DNA from: Planctomycetaceae bacterium
GTDB lineage: Bacteria; Planctomycetota; Planctomycetia; Planctomycetales; Planctomycetaceae
NCBI GenBank assembly: GCA_041398825.1
Contig: JAWKTX010000018.1
Location: 54,879-118,878, forward strand
DNA: 64,000 nucleotides
Direction of reading: 5' to 3'
Part shown: in pieces, positions 44,134 to 53,256 of the stretch
Layout of the letters: every line of letters begins with the position of its first letter
Numbering within the stretch: the first letter of the stretch is position 1
Position numbers and translations under genes: made by a program
The notes under the pieces: generated by a model
What the model saw: only the letters and a program-made list of their open reading frames with translations
Database searches by the model: none
What the model was told of the DNA's origin: nothing

Positions 44134-45045
44134 CTACTTGAAACTGAAGATATCCGCTGTCGGAAGGTCTTTGATCGTCCGCAGGCCGAACAACTGCAGA
44201 AACCGTTCCGTGGTGACGTAGCTGACATCGGTTCGCTTGTCCCCGGTACGCTGCAATTCAACCAGTTGAAGCCGAAGCAATTGACGAAGAAGTGACATAC
44301 AGTTCGGGCGGTCAATCTGAGTCATTTCTTCCTTGGTTAAAGGCTGGTTGTAAGCAACGTAGGCCAGCACTTCCAGAACTTCAGGCGAAAGTTTGACTTC
44401 CCGCGGGCCTATGCCAAAGGCTCGCAGACTGACGTCATGAAACTGCTCCCTCAGCTCCAGGCGAAATCCGCCTTCGTGCAATCGGATTTCGTATGGTCGA
44501 TTCTGACGTAAGTAGGTCTGGTTGAGTGAATCCACCAGCGAAACAGCCACTCGGGCATCAACATCCTGACCAATCAATGACGCCAGTTTCCGGGCGGTGA
44601 GGGCCACGTCACCACCGACAAACAGTGCCGCCTCAATCACCTGCCCTGGTGTGACGCGGCGAAGACCTTCGACCAGTAACTTGTCATCGGAATCAACATC
44701 GCCCTCATTGCGGGATGCGAGTTCTTCTGCCAACTGCTGACCCACCGAAAGGCCGCTGGTGTTGGCATCATCATCCGATGTATGGTTTTGATCTTCAGCG
44801 AAGTCATTCAGCGCAGAACCAACCTGACGCTCGGCTTCGTCCAGAGCCTGCAGGGCCTGCCGGTATGCAAGTTCAATGTCTCCGGGGTCATCAGCGTCGA
44901 CCCCGGGATCTGATTCCTGTAAGCCCGGTTCGGTGGAAGGCTGAGGCCTGTCGACCACGGACCATTCGGCGCCCGTGTCATCAGTGAGTTGCGGCGTCAC
45001 TTCATCAGGAGTGGCAACAACCTCCGGATCTTCGCTGTCGGACAT
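44134..45045 (-). CDS. scpB: Segregation and condensation protein B
   Basis: Kleisin-interacting subunit of the SMC-ScpAB condensin complex. 303 residues: an acidic, probably disordered N-terminal extension of ~115 residues (DTGAEWSVVDRPQPS, LGQ/QALDEAERQVGSALNDF), then the two winged-helix domains of ScpB (VIEAALFVGGDVALTARKLA, YEIRLHEGGFRLELREQ, LSPEVLEVLAYVAYNQPLTKEE, RPNCMSLLRQLLRLQLVE, YVTTERFLQLFGL). The acidic extension is longer than in most bacteria. No scpA is adjacent. It follows the unknown secreted-protein gene by 27 bp and may share its transcript. Confidence 0.93.
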   Translation of the reverse strand: MSDSEDPEVVATPDEVTPQLTDDTGAEWSVVDRPQPSTEPGLQESDPGVDADDPGDIELAYRQALQALDEAERQVGSALNDFAEDQNHTSDDDANTSGLSVGQQLAEELASRNEGDVDSDDKLLVEGLRRVTPGQVIEAALFVGGDVALTARKLASLIGQDVDARVAVSLVDSLNQTYLRQNRPYEIRLHEGGFRLELREQFHDVSLRAFGIGPREVKLSPEVLEVLAYVAYNQPLTKEEMTQIDRPNCMSLLRQLLRLQLVELQRTGDKRTDVSYVTTERFLQLFGLRTIKDLPTADIFSFK

Positions 45046-45072
45046 CTGATTCTCCGAGCAATGAACGACTGC

Positions 45073-46854
45073 TTATTCGAAGTTTTCTTTCGAGAATGCC
45101 GCGGCCATTTTCCCGGCAAACCGCAGAATGCCTGTCTCCATCGTCAGATCGATGTTTACGACACTATCTGCGACTTTGACGTCGAACACGACCATGTCGT
45201 CATTGCCTTTCATCGCATCAATGGCACGCAGGCGTGTTCGCTCCATGGCACGGCGAGCTTCTTTTTCTTCCGGGGTCTTTCCTTCATCAGTTCCGGTCTT
45301 TGCGACTTCCTGGAAGTGCTGAACCCAGGGCAGTCCACGAAGTTCGATGTGAGCCACAACGCCATTCCTGGCTGGTTCCCCAAGAGACTCAATGACGGAC
45401 TTTAGGGTTGCCGAGGCATCCGGACCTGAGGCAAGCCAGACATGGTTGTCTGCAACACCAACCAGCAGAGCTTGATTTGCGCCAAAAAAGCGGTCGACAA
45501 TTCCGATGTAACCTTCGGCGAGCTGCACCCTGTGAATCACGACCTTGCCCACCGTCTCAACATTGGTTTCAACTGTATTGCCGTTGCCCGCATCCTTAAG
45601 CAGCGGCAAAAGCTCATTCAGGCGAGTTGCATTTGGCGCTGAAAGACAGGCCACCGTGTTGAACTTACCGTCTCCCACAGGCGATGACTCAACCATGGCA
45701 TTGATGTATCCGGTGGCGATTCCGTCTTTCGTAAGATTCATCAGCCCGTCCAGCAATTGACGAGTTGCTGTGCGCTGTGCGTCATTGAGGTCTTTGTCCG
45801 CTTCAATACGACTGTCCAGGTCCTTCTTGATCAGGTCCAGTGTTTCGTTGGCATGGCCCTGACGCATCTTGTCCAGTGGATGGTTCACTCGGACAGACAA
45901 CGCACTGTCTTTCAGGGGGGCGATTCCATCGAATGCATCCGGCTGCGTATCAAATTCTGCGATGGTTTCTGCCAGATCGGTGCCGGGGATGGCTTTCGCA
46001 GTTAGTCCCAACGCGGCCTTGTGATCGCTTCGATCCACATTGAGTGTCGCCCGAATTTCCGAGGCCTGTACCATCAGTCGCTGCAGCTCATTCAGCTGAT
46101 GCTGCATCAGAGCCTGTCTGAGCTCAAATTCTGTTGTTGATTCAGCCGGACGCTTCTGGATTGTGTCCATTGTTACCCGACGGAGCTCTGCAAAAGCAGT
46201 GACTCGTTTTTCCATGTCTTCAGATGTTTGTGCTGAGTTGACCAGTTCGGCTGCCATTGCGCCGTTGTCGCCCAGCAGATTTTCCACATCTTTCAAAGGG
46301 TCACCTGCCTTCATCATCAACTGACGAAGGATAGGAAGGTTGCTGGTACTGGTGGTCAGGGTCAGAACCGCATACTTGAGATCCGGAATGACGCGCATCC
46401 AGCCTCCATCGGTTTCGGGTCCTTCAACCACCTGAACGCTGTAAAGAGTTCTTTCCTGCGGATCGCGAACCGTCGAATAGCCCAGCGCATCCAGGTTGTC
46501 GCGGAATTCATCGCCCAGCGAAGACTTACCTTCCGGGGGGGCAAGCGGAATCCATATCAGGTAACCCGTCGGGGTCATGCCAGTCAGCACATCAACTCGT
46601 ACGGGACGGCCTCCATCGATTCCGATCTGGAACATATCGATGTAGTCGTTGAGATTCACCCATTGTTCCTGCTCGGTCTCGTTTGTTAAATCGATGATCG
46701 ATTTGAGATCAGCCTTGAGGGAATCAAATCCCGGGTGCAGCACTGTTACCCTTGGGTGGTGTGGTTCCTGTGAGAAACTACGCTCTGGTGACAGAACTGT
46801 GATGCTCGTCACGACAAGGGCAGCGACAAAAGACAACTTCTTCATACTGTTCAT
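45073..46854 (-). CDS. Secreted protein of unknown function
   Basis: About 593 residues with a signal peptide (MNSMKKLSFVAALVVTSITVLS); ATGs at 46863, 46854 and 46845 are possible starts. I do not recognise a named domain. The mature sequence is regular and domain-like: FDSLKADLKSIIDLTNETEQ, IDMFQIGIDGGRPVRVD, LPILRQLMMKAGDPL, IRATLNVDRSDHKAALG and VWLASGPDASATLKSVI. It ends in beta-rich text (DMVVFDVKVADSVVNIDLTME). The overall look (alternating conserved Gly/Asp-containing repeats) resembles periplasmic planctomycete proteins with DUF3352-like barrels, but that is only an impression. It is followed by scpB after 27 bp. Confidence 0.8.
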   Translation of the reverse strand: MNSMKKLSFVAALVVTSITVLSPERSFSQEPHHPRVTVLHPGFDSLKADLKSIIDLTNETEQEQWVNLNDYIDMFQIGIDGGRPVRVDVLTGMTPTGYLIWIPLAPPEGKSSLGDEFRDNLDALGYSTVRDPQERTLYSVQVVEGPETDGGWMRVIPDLKYAVLTLTTSTSNLPILRQLMMKAGDPLKDVENLLGDNGAMAAELVNSAQTSEDMEKRVTAFAELRRVTMDTIQKRPAESTTEFELRQALMQHQLNELQRLMVQASEIRATLNVDRSDHKAALGLTAKAIPGTDLAETIAEFDTQPDAFDGIAPLKDSALSVRVNHPLDKMRQGHANETLDLIKKDLDSRIEADKDLNDAQRTATRQLLDGLMNLTKDGIATGYINAMVESSPVGDGKFNTVACLSAPNATRLNELLPLLKDAGNGNTVETNVETVGKVVIHRVQLAEGYIGIVDRFFGANQALLVGVADNHVWLASGPDASATLKSVIESLGEPARNGVVAHIELRGLPWVQHFQEVAKTGTDEGKTPEEKEARRAMERTRLRAIDAMKGNDDMVVFDVKVADSVVNIDLTMETGILRFAGKMAAAFSKENFE

Positions 46855-47089
46855 TAAAACCACCAGTTCGAAAGGGAATCAGACTGGATGTGAGTGATGG
46901 ACGAGCCCTGCTGACAAGCACTCCAGTCGCCTGCGATACAGGGAAGTTGGCGCAGATTGTATGCGATTGTGGCAAGACAGGTAAATACACGCTTGGGGCG
47001 CCAACCGGGTCTCTCTGAAATCTCGCAACCGGGAGCCGGACGACGATCAACTTTGCCCCCGCCGTGATCGTCTGTAACGCTAACGGATA

Positions 47090-47479
47090 TCAAGTGTTTC
47101 GGCAAATGTTGAGGGCGACTGATGTCAATTCGCAGGAGCCCGTATGAGTAATGCGTTGTACTTCAAGACACAGAGTGTTGAAGGACTGAATCTGGTCGCC
47201 AACCTCGAAGAGGAATTCAGTAGTGTCCGACATATCCGAAAGCAGGGGCAGCGGCCTTTCGTTGAGCGTGGCCCGCACGCCTATTCCTGAACAATTCACT
47301 GAGATTTGCAGGGATTCGCTGGGCTCTACGCCGGTTGGTGCGTGAAACCGACGAATCAGACGGGCGATTGTTGGCTGAATGTCACTGAAGCGAACGGGAA
47401 GCTGACATTTCGTTTCAGTTGGCGAGTCGCCTGAAACAGAAATCCACGGACCAGCCAGTCGGATTCGGTGAATGATCAT
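47090..47479 (-). CDS. Small protein with beta-sandwich (glycosidase jelly-roll-like) pattern
   Basis: About 129 residues from the ATG at 47479 (MIIHRIRLAGPWISVSGDS). The pattern IHRIRLAGPW, RFHAPTGVEPSESLQISVNCSG, VRATLNERPLP, TTEFLFEVGDQIQSFNTLCLEV resembles the carbohydrate-binding jelly-roll of beta-galactosidase-type enzymes, reduced to one domain. No catalytic residues are expected. It is cytoplasmic with no signal peptide. I cannot give it a function. It sits between tRNA-Asp and the secreted unknown protein, all on the minus strand. Confidence 0.65.
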   Translation of the reverse strand: MIIHRIRLAGPWISVSGDSPTETKCQLPVRFSDIQPTIARLIRRFHAPTGVEPSESLQISVNCSGIGVRATLNERPLPLLSDMSDTTEFLFEVGDQIQSFNTLCLEVQRITHTGSCELTSVALNICRNT

Positions 47480-47554
47480 ACCGAAAGGGCCTTCACTCAC
47501 ACAAGAATGCGCCGGCGAGACATGTCCGGCACGGGAATGGCGAATGTGGAATCA

Positions 47555-47573
47555 ACCGGTTTTCCAAACCGGT
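47555..47573. other. Perfect 8-bp inverted repeat downstream of the tRNA terminator
   Basis: ACCGGTTT and AAACCGGT are separated by TCC. It lies 4 bases past the T-tract of the tRNA-Asp terminator. It may be a second termination or RNA-stability hairpin. Confidence 0.6.
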
Positions 47574-47576
47574 AAA

Positions 47577-47613
47577 CGAAAAAAGCGACCAGCACCGTTT
47601 GATGCTGGTCGCT
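47577..47613 (-). terminator. Rho-independent terminator of tRNA-Asp
   Basis: On the minus strand, an 11-bp perfect stem AGCGACCAGCA / TGCTGGTCGCT (plus-strand 47584-47594 and 47603-47613) with an 8-base loop is followed by five T. It begins only 8 bases after the tRNA 3' end, so it ends the tRNA transcript. Confidence 0.93.
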
Positions 47614-47620
47614 CTGTAAG

Positions 47621-47694
47621 CGAGGTCGACGGGACTTGAACCCGCGGCCTCCAACGTGACAGGCTGGCGCTCTAACCAACTGAGCTACGACCCC
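47621..47694 (-). tRNA. tRNA-Asp (GUC)
   Basis: 74 bases on the minus strand. The acceptor stem GGGGTCG pairs with CGACCTC (one G-U), and the discriminator base is G, as expected for tRNA-Asp. The D-arm is GCTCAGTTGGTTAGAGC, the anticodon stem-loop CCAGC-CTGTCAC-GTTGG with anticodon GTC, and the T-arm loop TTCAAGT. CCA is not encoded. A strong terminator follows directly. Confidence 0.96.
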
Positions 47695-47793
47695 TCGCTT
47701 TCGCGGAGACTATCTGAACCTCTCATGAGTTTCAAGTTCCGACACGGCTGAATTTCGGCAGTTCCCGGACAGATCTTTGGGTAATTGTCCGGA

Positions 47794-49941
47794 TTACCGC
47801 CGCGAGCCGCGACCTTCTCGATCGCGATCTCCGCCTCTTTCGTTTCCGCCGCCATTCTCCCGATTTCGGGGTGGTCGATCGCCCCGAGGGGAACGCTCTT
47901 CGCGGGGCTTGCGTTCAGGCCGTTCGTCTCGAGCTGGTCGTTCGTCCCGGACTGGTCGTTCATCTCGAGCCGGCCGTTCACTCCGCTCCGATCGTTCTCC
48001 ACGTCCGGAACGCTCCCTGGAAGCTCGATCATCTCGTGCCGGGCGGTCGTCTCGTGGGGGTCTTGGGCTTCGTGGCGGTCGTTCGACGCGTTCCTGTCGA
48101 TCATCTCCTGTCGGGCGATCATCGCGTCCGGGTCTGTTACCCCTCGGCGGTCGAGCTTCTCGAGAAGGCCGTTCACCGCGAGGCGGACGATCATCTCTGG
48201 AATGTCGATCGGGCCCGCGGCCGGAGCGGCTTCCCCCGGAAGAGCGGTCTCCCGGGCCTCGTCCTCGGCTGGACCTTCGATTGTAATCATCTGCTGACGG
48301 ATGCTTGATTGAAAGGCACCCAATAGCTTCCTCCCAGGACGGGACGTCGGCAAATTCCGGAGCCACATGCTGCACTCCCGAATTTCCCCGGCCTGATCTT
48401 CGTCGTGGGCGTGGACGCTCATCAGACTCTTCGTCTCGATCATCCTCGAAGTCGTCGTCATCGTCCTCGGCCGATCGACCACGCGCCGGTCGAGTATCTT
48501 CACGAGATTCACGATCGCCTCGGCCGCGTCCTCGACCGCGAGCCCCGCGGCGTCCACGAGGTGGAGCTTTTTCTTCGACCTCAGTATCGTCGTCCTCTTC
48601 AATCTCTCCGAAAATCAAGTCGTCATCGTCGTCATCAAAGTCGTCGACTGCAGGACCGCGGTTCGAAGCTCCGACTTTGTCGGCGGGTTTTTCGACACTT
48701 TCGCTATCACGATCTCCGCGACCGCGGCCTCGACCACGTCTTCCTCTGCGGCCCCGGCGGCCTGATCGTTCAGGTTTGTCTTCTGCTTCAACAACTGTTT
48801 CTTCGTCTTCTTCGTCGTCATCCTGAACAACCGGAGTGATGGGACGACGTTGTGCTCGTTCACTGCTGGCTGAAACGCTGACAAAATCTTCCTGATCTTC
48901 TTCGAAAATAATGTCTCCGAGATCGTCATCTGCGTCATCAGACGACGCCCCTTCGTCTCGACTGCGTTCCCCTCGTCGACGACGCCCGCGCCCGCGACCG
49001 CCGCGTCGACGACCTCGGCGTTTCTTTCCGTCGGTCTCTTCGGTGTCATCGGCTGAAACCTCAACTCTTTCGACGGACTCGTCTTCGTCTTCCTCATCGT
49101 CGACTTTGACAGCGGAAGAGGGTTTCTCGGAATCGTCCCATACCCAGCGGTCGAGCTCGTTCCAGTAAGCATCATCACCTTTGTCGGCTTTGGCCGAATG
49201 TTCGCCCGGCTTCGGTTCGCTGCGGTCGGAACGAGCGGGTCCCTCGCTTCGAGATCCACGGTTTGGCGCGTTTCGCTCTGCTTCTGCCTTATGTCGTGGA
49301 GGCGATGGACGACGTTCCGCTGCGACCTTCGAAGGTTCCGCGTCGTCATCATCGAAGACGATGTCGTCATCGTCTGGTTCTTCTTCGTCTTCCAGATCCT
49401 CATCGTCCACGTCTACATCGTCGTCCTCTTCTTCTTCGTCCAGCTCGTCCTCATCGTCGTCTTCTTCGTCCTCCTCCTCATCATCATCATCATCATCATC
49501 TACCAAATCGATGTCGTCGTCGTCCTCTTCTTCTTCGTCTAGCTCGTCCTCATCTTCATCTTCTTCGTCGTCCTCATCCTCTTCTTCGTCCTCGTCGTCA
49601 TCGAATTCGAAGTCTTCGTCGGCGACTTCCTCATCGTCTTCGTCTTCGTCGAAATCCTCGTCGTCGTCCTCGGAGAAAACAATCAGGTCTTCGATATCTT
49701 CCTCGAATTCCAGCGAGGATGCAGGCTCGTCATCCCGGACATCGTCGTCCTGCCGGGATGAGACTGCGGAGGATCCCTGAGCATTGGCGTTCGAGGCGAC
49801 GACGTCGTCGTACTCGTCAAACAACAGTTCGCCGCCAACATCTGCAACACTGTCCTGCTGCTGCAGCCAGTTGTACTGGCTGGCCAGGGAAGACGGTTTT
49901 TCGCCGATTGGGCTGTTTTTCTCTTCGTCCGACTTGGTCAT
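47794..49941 (-). CDS. Intrinsically disordered protein: acidic tract plus RG/RD-rich repeats
   Basis: 715 residues, almost entirely low complexity. Residues ~75-215 are nearly pure Asp/Glu (e.g. EEDEDDEEDEDEDELDEEEE). The centre alternates RGRRGGRGRGRRRRG blocks with acidic stretches; about residues 560-715 are RDDRP/RDERPARDERP repeats ending in NGGGNERGGDRDREGRGSRR. A single ordinary motif, FADVPSWEEAIGCLSIKHPS (around residue 545), breaks the pattern. The alternation of acidic blocks and RGG boxes is typical of RNA-binding, condensate-forming proteins, but no folded RNA-binding domain is visible. Complementary frames (Ser-rich on the plus strand, another on the minus) are shadows of the biased codons. 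The gene is followed by tRNA-Asp. Confidence 0.8.
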   Translation of the reverse strand: MTKSDEEKNSPIGEKPSSLASQYNWLQQQDSVADVGGELLFDEYDDVVASNANAQGSSAVSSRQDDDVRDDEPASSLEFEEDIEDLIVFSEDDDEDFDEDEDDEEVADEDFEFDDDEDEEEDEDDEEDEDEDELDEEEEDDDDIDLVDDDDDDDEEEDEEDDDEDELDEEEEDDDVDVDDEDLEDEEEPDDDDIVFDDDDAEPSKVAAERRPSPPRHKAEAERNAPNRGSRSEGPARSDRSEPKPGEHSAKADKGDDAYWNELDRWVWDDSEKPSSAVKVDDEEDEDESVERVEVSADDTEETDGKKRRGRRRGGRGRGRRRRGERSRDEGASSDDADDDLGDIIFEEDQEDFVSVSASSERAQRRPITPVVQDDDEEDEETVVEAEDKPERSGRRGRRGRRGRGRGRGDRDSESVEKPADKVGASNRGPAVDDFDDDDDDLIFGEIEEDDDTEVEEKAPPRGRRGARGRGRGRGDRESREDTRPARGRSAEDDDDDFEDDRDEESDERPRPRRRSGRGNSGVQHVAPEFADVPSWEEAIGCLSIKHPSADDYNRRSSRGRGPGDRSSGGSRSGRGPDRHSRDDRPPRGERPSREARPPRGNRPGRDDRPTGDDRQERVERPPRSPRPPRDDRPARDDRASRERSGRGERSERSERPARDERPVRDERPARDERPERKPREERSPRGDRPPRNRENGGGNERGGDRDREGRGSRR

Positions 49942-50387
49942 CGAGTTTTTTCTCTAACAAATTCTCTCATGAGCGTGGGCCACGAGCTGTCCACCGGGGC
50001 CGCGCAGAACCGGCCATGAACGCCGTTCAGTTCGCGCTGGAAATGCAACCGGGGATTGAAGCGAAAAGGCTATCCCGTCTGGAGGCAGATTGCAATCGGT
50101 GGCGGTATGCGTAACTCCAACAATACCACTCATGCAACTGGATTTTTACGAAATCCATTCTGCCCCCGGGCCAACTCTTCAATTCCACCATTCGAGATTC
50201 GGCAATCTGCCAGTGGGGCCGTGAACCTGTGAGCCATTTGGCACGAAACATCCGCAAAGCTTTTGTGTTGCCCCTGTTTTACGCATTCGTTGAATACAGC
50301 TATCGTTGCCCAGCCGTTAACTTACGGAAATCATCCACATGATCGAACGATTGCTTGACTCCGGAAAATCCCTGCTCTTGGCCTTCC
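49942..50387. other. Divergent intergenic region
   Basis: About 446 bases separate the divergent starts of the disordered-protein gene and the CobW-type GTPase gene. It should hold both promoters, but I could not identify hexamers or a metal-responsive operator by eye. One short minus-strand frame (50027-50257) is not convincing. Confidence 0.35.
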
Positions 50388-51488
50388 ATGTCCCCTGTCC
50401 AGACTCATCTTATTACTGGTTTCCTGGGAGCTGGTAAGACCAGCGCGATTATTTCACTGCTGGAATCGCGACCTGCAAACGAACGCTGGGCGGTCCTGGT
50501 GAACGAATATGGCATGGTTTCACTGGATCACATTCTGCTGAACGATCGCAACTGGAATTCAATGGATCCGGGCGAATCCTCCTCGGACGCCGACGAGGGT
50601 CTGACAATCGACGAGATGGCTGGCGGCTGTTTTTGCTGTACACTCAGCGATTCGCTGCCTCAAACGCTCATCCGTTTGATCCGTCGTTCTCAGCCCCACC
50701 GGCTGATTATCGAGCCAACCGGATCGGGACATCCGGCCTCAGTCATTGACTTACTGCGTTCCGGTCGCATGGCGACACTGGTTGACCTGCGTTCGACCAT
50801 TTGCCTGATTGATCCCCGCGATTACGAAAACCCGAGGATTACAAATTCCGAAGTCTTCCGTGATCAAATCCAAATGGCAGATATCGCCGTGATCAACTTC
50901 ACCGATAAGTGCGCCCCGGACCAGATCCGCCGCTGCCGCGACTTCATCGCGGCTCAGGATCCGCCAAAACTCGTCATTTCTGAAACATCAATGGGGAAAC
51001 TGGACCCTGCCTGGCTGGATGTCGACGGGACGGTCATTCGAGATCCTTATTTCCAGAACGCCCACAATCGGTCACCAATTTCTCCTCAAATCAAACAACA
51101 CTCCCACCGCCGGGAACCTGAATCCATTGACGATTCCAATGATTTCGCTTCACGCAAAATCACCGAAGCGAAGCCCGGGCTCGGTACCCCGCTCCATTTC
51201 CAAAACAGTGGACTCGGGCAGAATGGCGCAGGATGGATCTTTCACCCGGGGGAAATCTTCCTGCGGGAGGCAATCTGCGAAGTGCTGGAAGGCTTGCAGC
51301 CGCTGCTGCGATTGAAGGCGATTTTGCATCTCGACGATGACTGGTGGGCGATTCAGCGCCGAGCGAACGATTTTTCGATGACCCGATCGGCCTATCGTCG
51401 GGACAGCCGCATTGAAGTCATTTGCGAATCAGATGCGATTGACTTCCAGAAACTTGACCAGGATCTGCGAAACTGCATTGTGAAGTAA
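50388..51488 (+). CDS. CobW/COG0523-type G3E GTPase (metal chaperone)
   Basis: About 366 residues from the ATG at 50388 (MSPVQTHLITGFLGAGKTS). It has the Walker A motif GFLGAGKTS, the switch-region VNEYGMVSLDH, the metal-binding CxCC motif GGCFCCTLSDSL, the Walker B-type LIIEPTGSGHPASV and the NKxD-like base-recognition NFTDKCAP. The C-terminal domain is present (AGWIFHPGEIFLREAI). COG0523 proteins insert or deliver metals (zinc, cobalt, iron). A His-rich stretch seen in some family members is only weakly present here (QHSHRREP). No target protein is adjacent. Confidence 0.92.
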   Translation: MSPVQTHLITGFLGAGKTSAIISLLESRPANERWAVLVNEYGMVSLDHILLNDRNWNSMDPGESSSDADEGLTIDEMAGGCFCCTLSDSLPQTLIRLIRRSQPHRLIIEPTGSGHPASVIDLLRSGRMATLVDLRSTICLIDPRDYENPRITNSEVFRDQIQMADIAVINFTDKCAPDQIRRCRDFIAAQDPPKLVISETSMGKLDPAWLDVDGTVIRDPYFQNAHNRSPISPQIKQHSHRREPESIDDSNDFASRKITEAKPGLGTPLHFQNSGLGQNGAGWIFHPGEIFLREAICEVLEGLQPLLRLKAILHLDDDWWAIQRRANDFSMTRSAYRRDSRIEVICESDAIDFQKLDQDLRNCIVK

Positions 51489-51664
51489 CAATGCAGTCGC
51501 GGATCCCTGTGCGATTGTCCCACCAGTGGCACCCCCACATGAATGATGCGCTGGAAGCCACCAACGCAGCATCCGAAACCGCAGGTGCACAGCGAATTGC
51601 GAGGGCAGACTGCGCCTGCCACACTGGCTGACACAGTTTTCGCAGCGGAACGGATTGGAAATGC

Positions 51665-52945
51665 TTACGCAGTGGCTGCCCTGAGGGCATGGTCAAGGTC
51701 GGCCTTGATATCATCAATGTGTTCCAGGCCAATGCTCAGTCGAATCATTTCCGGCGGAATACCACCTGACTTTTGCTGATCCTCGGTCATTTGCGAATGT
51801 GTTGTCGTCGCAGGGTGGATCGCAAGGCTCTTCGCATCCCCAACGTTCGCCAAATGTGAAAACAGATTCAGGGATTCGATGAATCTGCTACCCGCTGCCG
51901 CACCGCCCCTGATGCCGAAGACAACCATCGAGCCGCCATGCCCGCCAAGGTAGGTTTTTGCCTTTTCATGATTGCTGTCGCCTGGAAGTCCCGGGTACCG
52001 GACCCATTCGACCGATGAATGGTCCTGCAGATACTGAGCGACCGCGAGGGAATTCTGACAATGCCGTTCCATGCGAAGTGGAAGCGTTTCAATCCCCTGA
52101 AGAAACATCCACGCGTTGTCCGGGCTGATACATGCCCCCAGATTTCTCAATGGAATGACCCGCATTCGAAGGATGTATGCAAGGGGTGACAAATCACCCA
52201 GATCATGAGCCCAGCGGATGCCGTGGTAGCTGCTGTCTGGTTCATTCATCAACGGAAACTTGTCTGACTTCCAGTTAAAGCAGCCGCTGTCGACAACGAT
52301 GCCTCCAATGCCTGTACCATGGCCGCTCATCCACTTCGTCAGCGAATGAACGACAATATCCGCCCCATATTCGATTGGTCGCTGCAACGCTGGTGTGCTG
52401 AATGTGGAATCGACAATCAGAGGAAGTCCATGTTCATGGGCAATTCGGGCGATGGCCTCCAGGTCGCTTACCTCCAGGCCAGGATTGCTGACGGATTCGC
52501 AAAACACAGCCTTGGTTTTTTCATTAATCGCCGCGCGGAAATTGTCCGGGTTCGATGGATCAACGAAGCGAGCTTTGATGCCAAATTGCGGCAGGATATC
52601 GTTGAACTGCGTGAAGGAACCGCCATACAGGTTATTTGCCGATACAAATTCATCACCGGCCTGCATGATGTTGATCAGACTGTAAAAGATAGCGCTGGTG
52701 CCGGATGCCAGGGCCAAAGCGCCAACGCCGCCTTCCAGTTGAGCCACCCGCTGCTCAAGAACATCCTGCGTTGGATTCATGAGTCGCGTATAAATATTCC
52801 CCAGTTCCTTCAACGCGAACAGATTAGCCGCGTGCTCTGTATTGTTGAACACATAAGAGCTGGTGCGATAGACCGGTACGGCGCGGGAATTTGTTGTGGG
52901 ATCAGGAGTGTGTCCTGCATGTAAACAGGCGGTTTCAAACTTCAT
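51665..52945 (-). CDS. metY: O-acetylhomoserine aminocarboxypropyltransferase (homocysteine synthase)
   Basis: PLP enzyme of the Cys/Met metabolism family that makes homocysteine from O-acetylhomoserine and sulfide (426 residues from the ATG at 52945). Visible features are MKFETACLHAGHTPDPTT at the start, YTRLMNPTQDVLEQRVAQLEGG, the PLP-phosphate loop LASGTSAIFYSL, NNLYGGSFTQF, LPLIVDSTFSTPALQRPIEYGAD and the Schiff-base Lys in VVHSLTKWMSGHGTGIGG. The C-terminal block is MIRLSIGLEHIDDIKADLDHAL. The long form with FNWKSDKFP is typical of MetY rather than MetB or MetC. No SAM riboswitch could be recognised upstream. Confidence 0.94.
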   Translation of the reverse strand: MKFETACLHAGHTPDPTTNSRAVPVYRTSSYVFNNTEHAANLFALKELGNIYTRLMNPTQDVLEQRVAQLEGGVGALALASGTSAIFYSLINIMQAGDEFVSANNLYGGSFTQFNDILPQFGIKARFVDPSNPDNFRAAINEKTKAVFCESVSNPGLEVSDLEAIARIAHEHGLPLIVDSTFSTPALQRPIEYGADIVVHSLTKWMSGHGTGIGGIVVDSGCFNWKSDKFPLMNEPDSSYHGIRWAHDLGDLSPLAYILRMRVIPLRNLGACISPDNAWMFLQGIETLPLRMERHCQNSLAVAQYLQDHSSVEWVRYPGLPGDSNHEKAKTYLGGHGGSMVVFGIRGGAAAGSRFIESLNLFSHLANVGDAKSLAIHPATTTHSQMTEDQQKSGGIPPEMIRLSIGLEHIDDIKADLDHALRAATA

Positions 52946-53187
52946 AGTGGTGAGCTTCTTTAACAGGGTTCGCTGGTTCAATTCTGATCGGACAGAGCCC
53001 GGGTCTTCATGTTATCTGAACGGCACTTGTCTGAACGTCTCCGATTACAGCAGGATTGCTGCCAGGTTACAACAATTGCTGCCGGGGCTGTCGCCGTCAA
53101 TCGTTGAGACTCTGCCCGCAGGCATTAGTCACGTTGAGCCTTTGCGTTCGAAACTACGGGTCGAACCGGGGCGGGATGAAAGTGAAA

Positions 53188-53219
53188 CAGCGGCGTGAAT
53201 GAAGACATTCACGCCGCTG
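53188..53219 (-). terminator. Probable terminator between the Gly-rich protein gene and metY
   Basis: A perfect 14-bp inverted repeat, CAGCGGCGTGAATG / CATTCACGCCGCTG, has a 4-base loop AAGA. On the minus strand it is followed by TTTCACTTTC, a T-rich but interrupted run, so it would end transcription of the minus-strand gene at 53257 before metY. On the plus strand it has no T-tract. Confidence 0.75.
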
Positions 53220-53256
53220 GCACAGATTCTCAGAGTCTCACATCCAAAACGGATGT

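Noticed and set aside
47685..48602. Minus-strand open frame of 305 codons and plus-strand Ser-rich frames (48305-48826, 49181-49780) over the disordered-protein gene
   Set aside because: Repetitive GAC/GAT/GAA and CGN codons create long open frames in all readings. The 715-codon frame is the longest, has a credible ordered start (MTKSDEEKNSPIG) and one normal motif, so I take it as the gene.
50027..50257. 76-codon minus-strand frame between the disordered-protein and CobW genes
   Set aside because: No recognisable pattern and Trp/Cys/Arg-rich composition; more likely non-coding.
52946..53187. Search for a SAM or SAH riboswitch upstream of metY
   Set aside because: No conserved core or long-range helix pattern could be recognised by eye; I make no claim.
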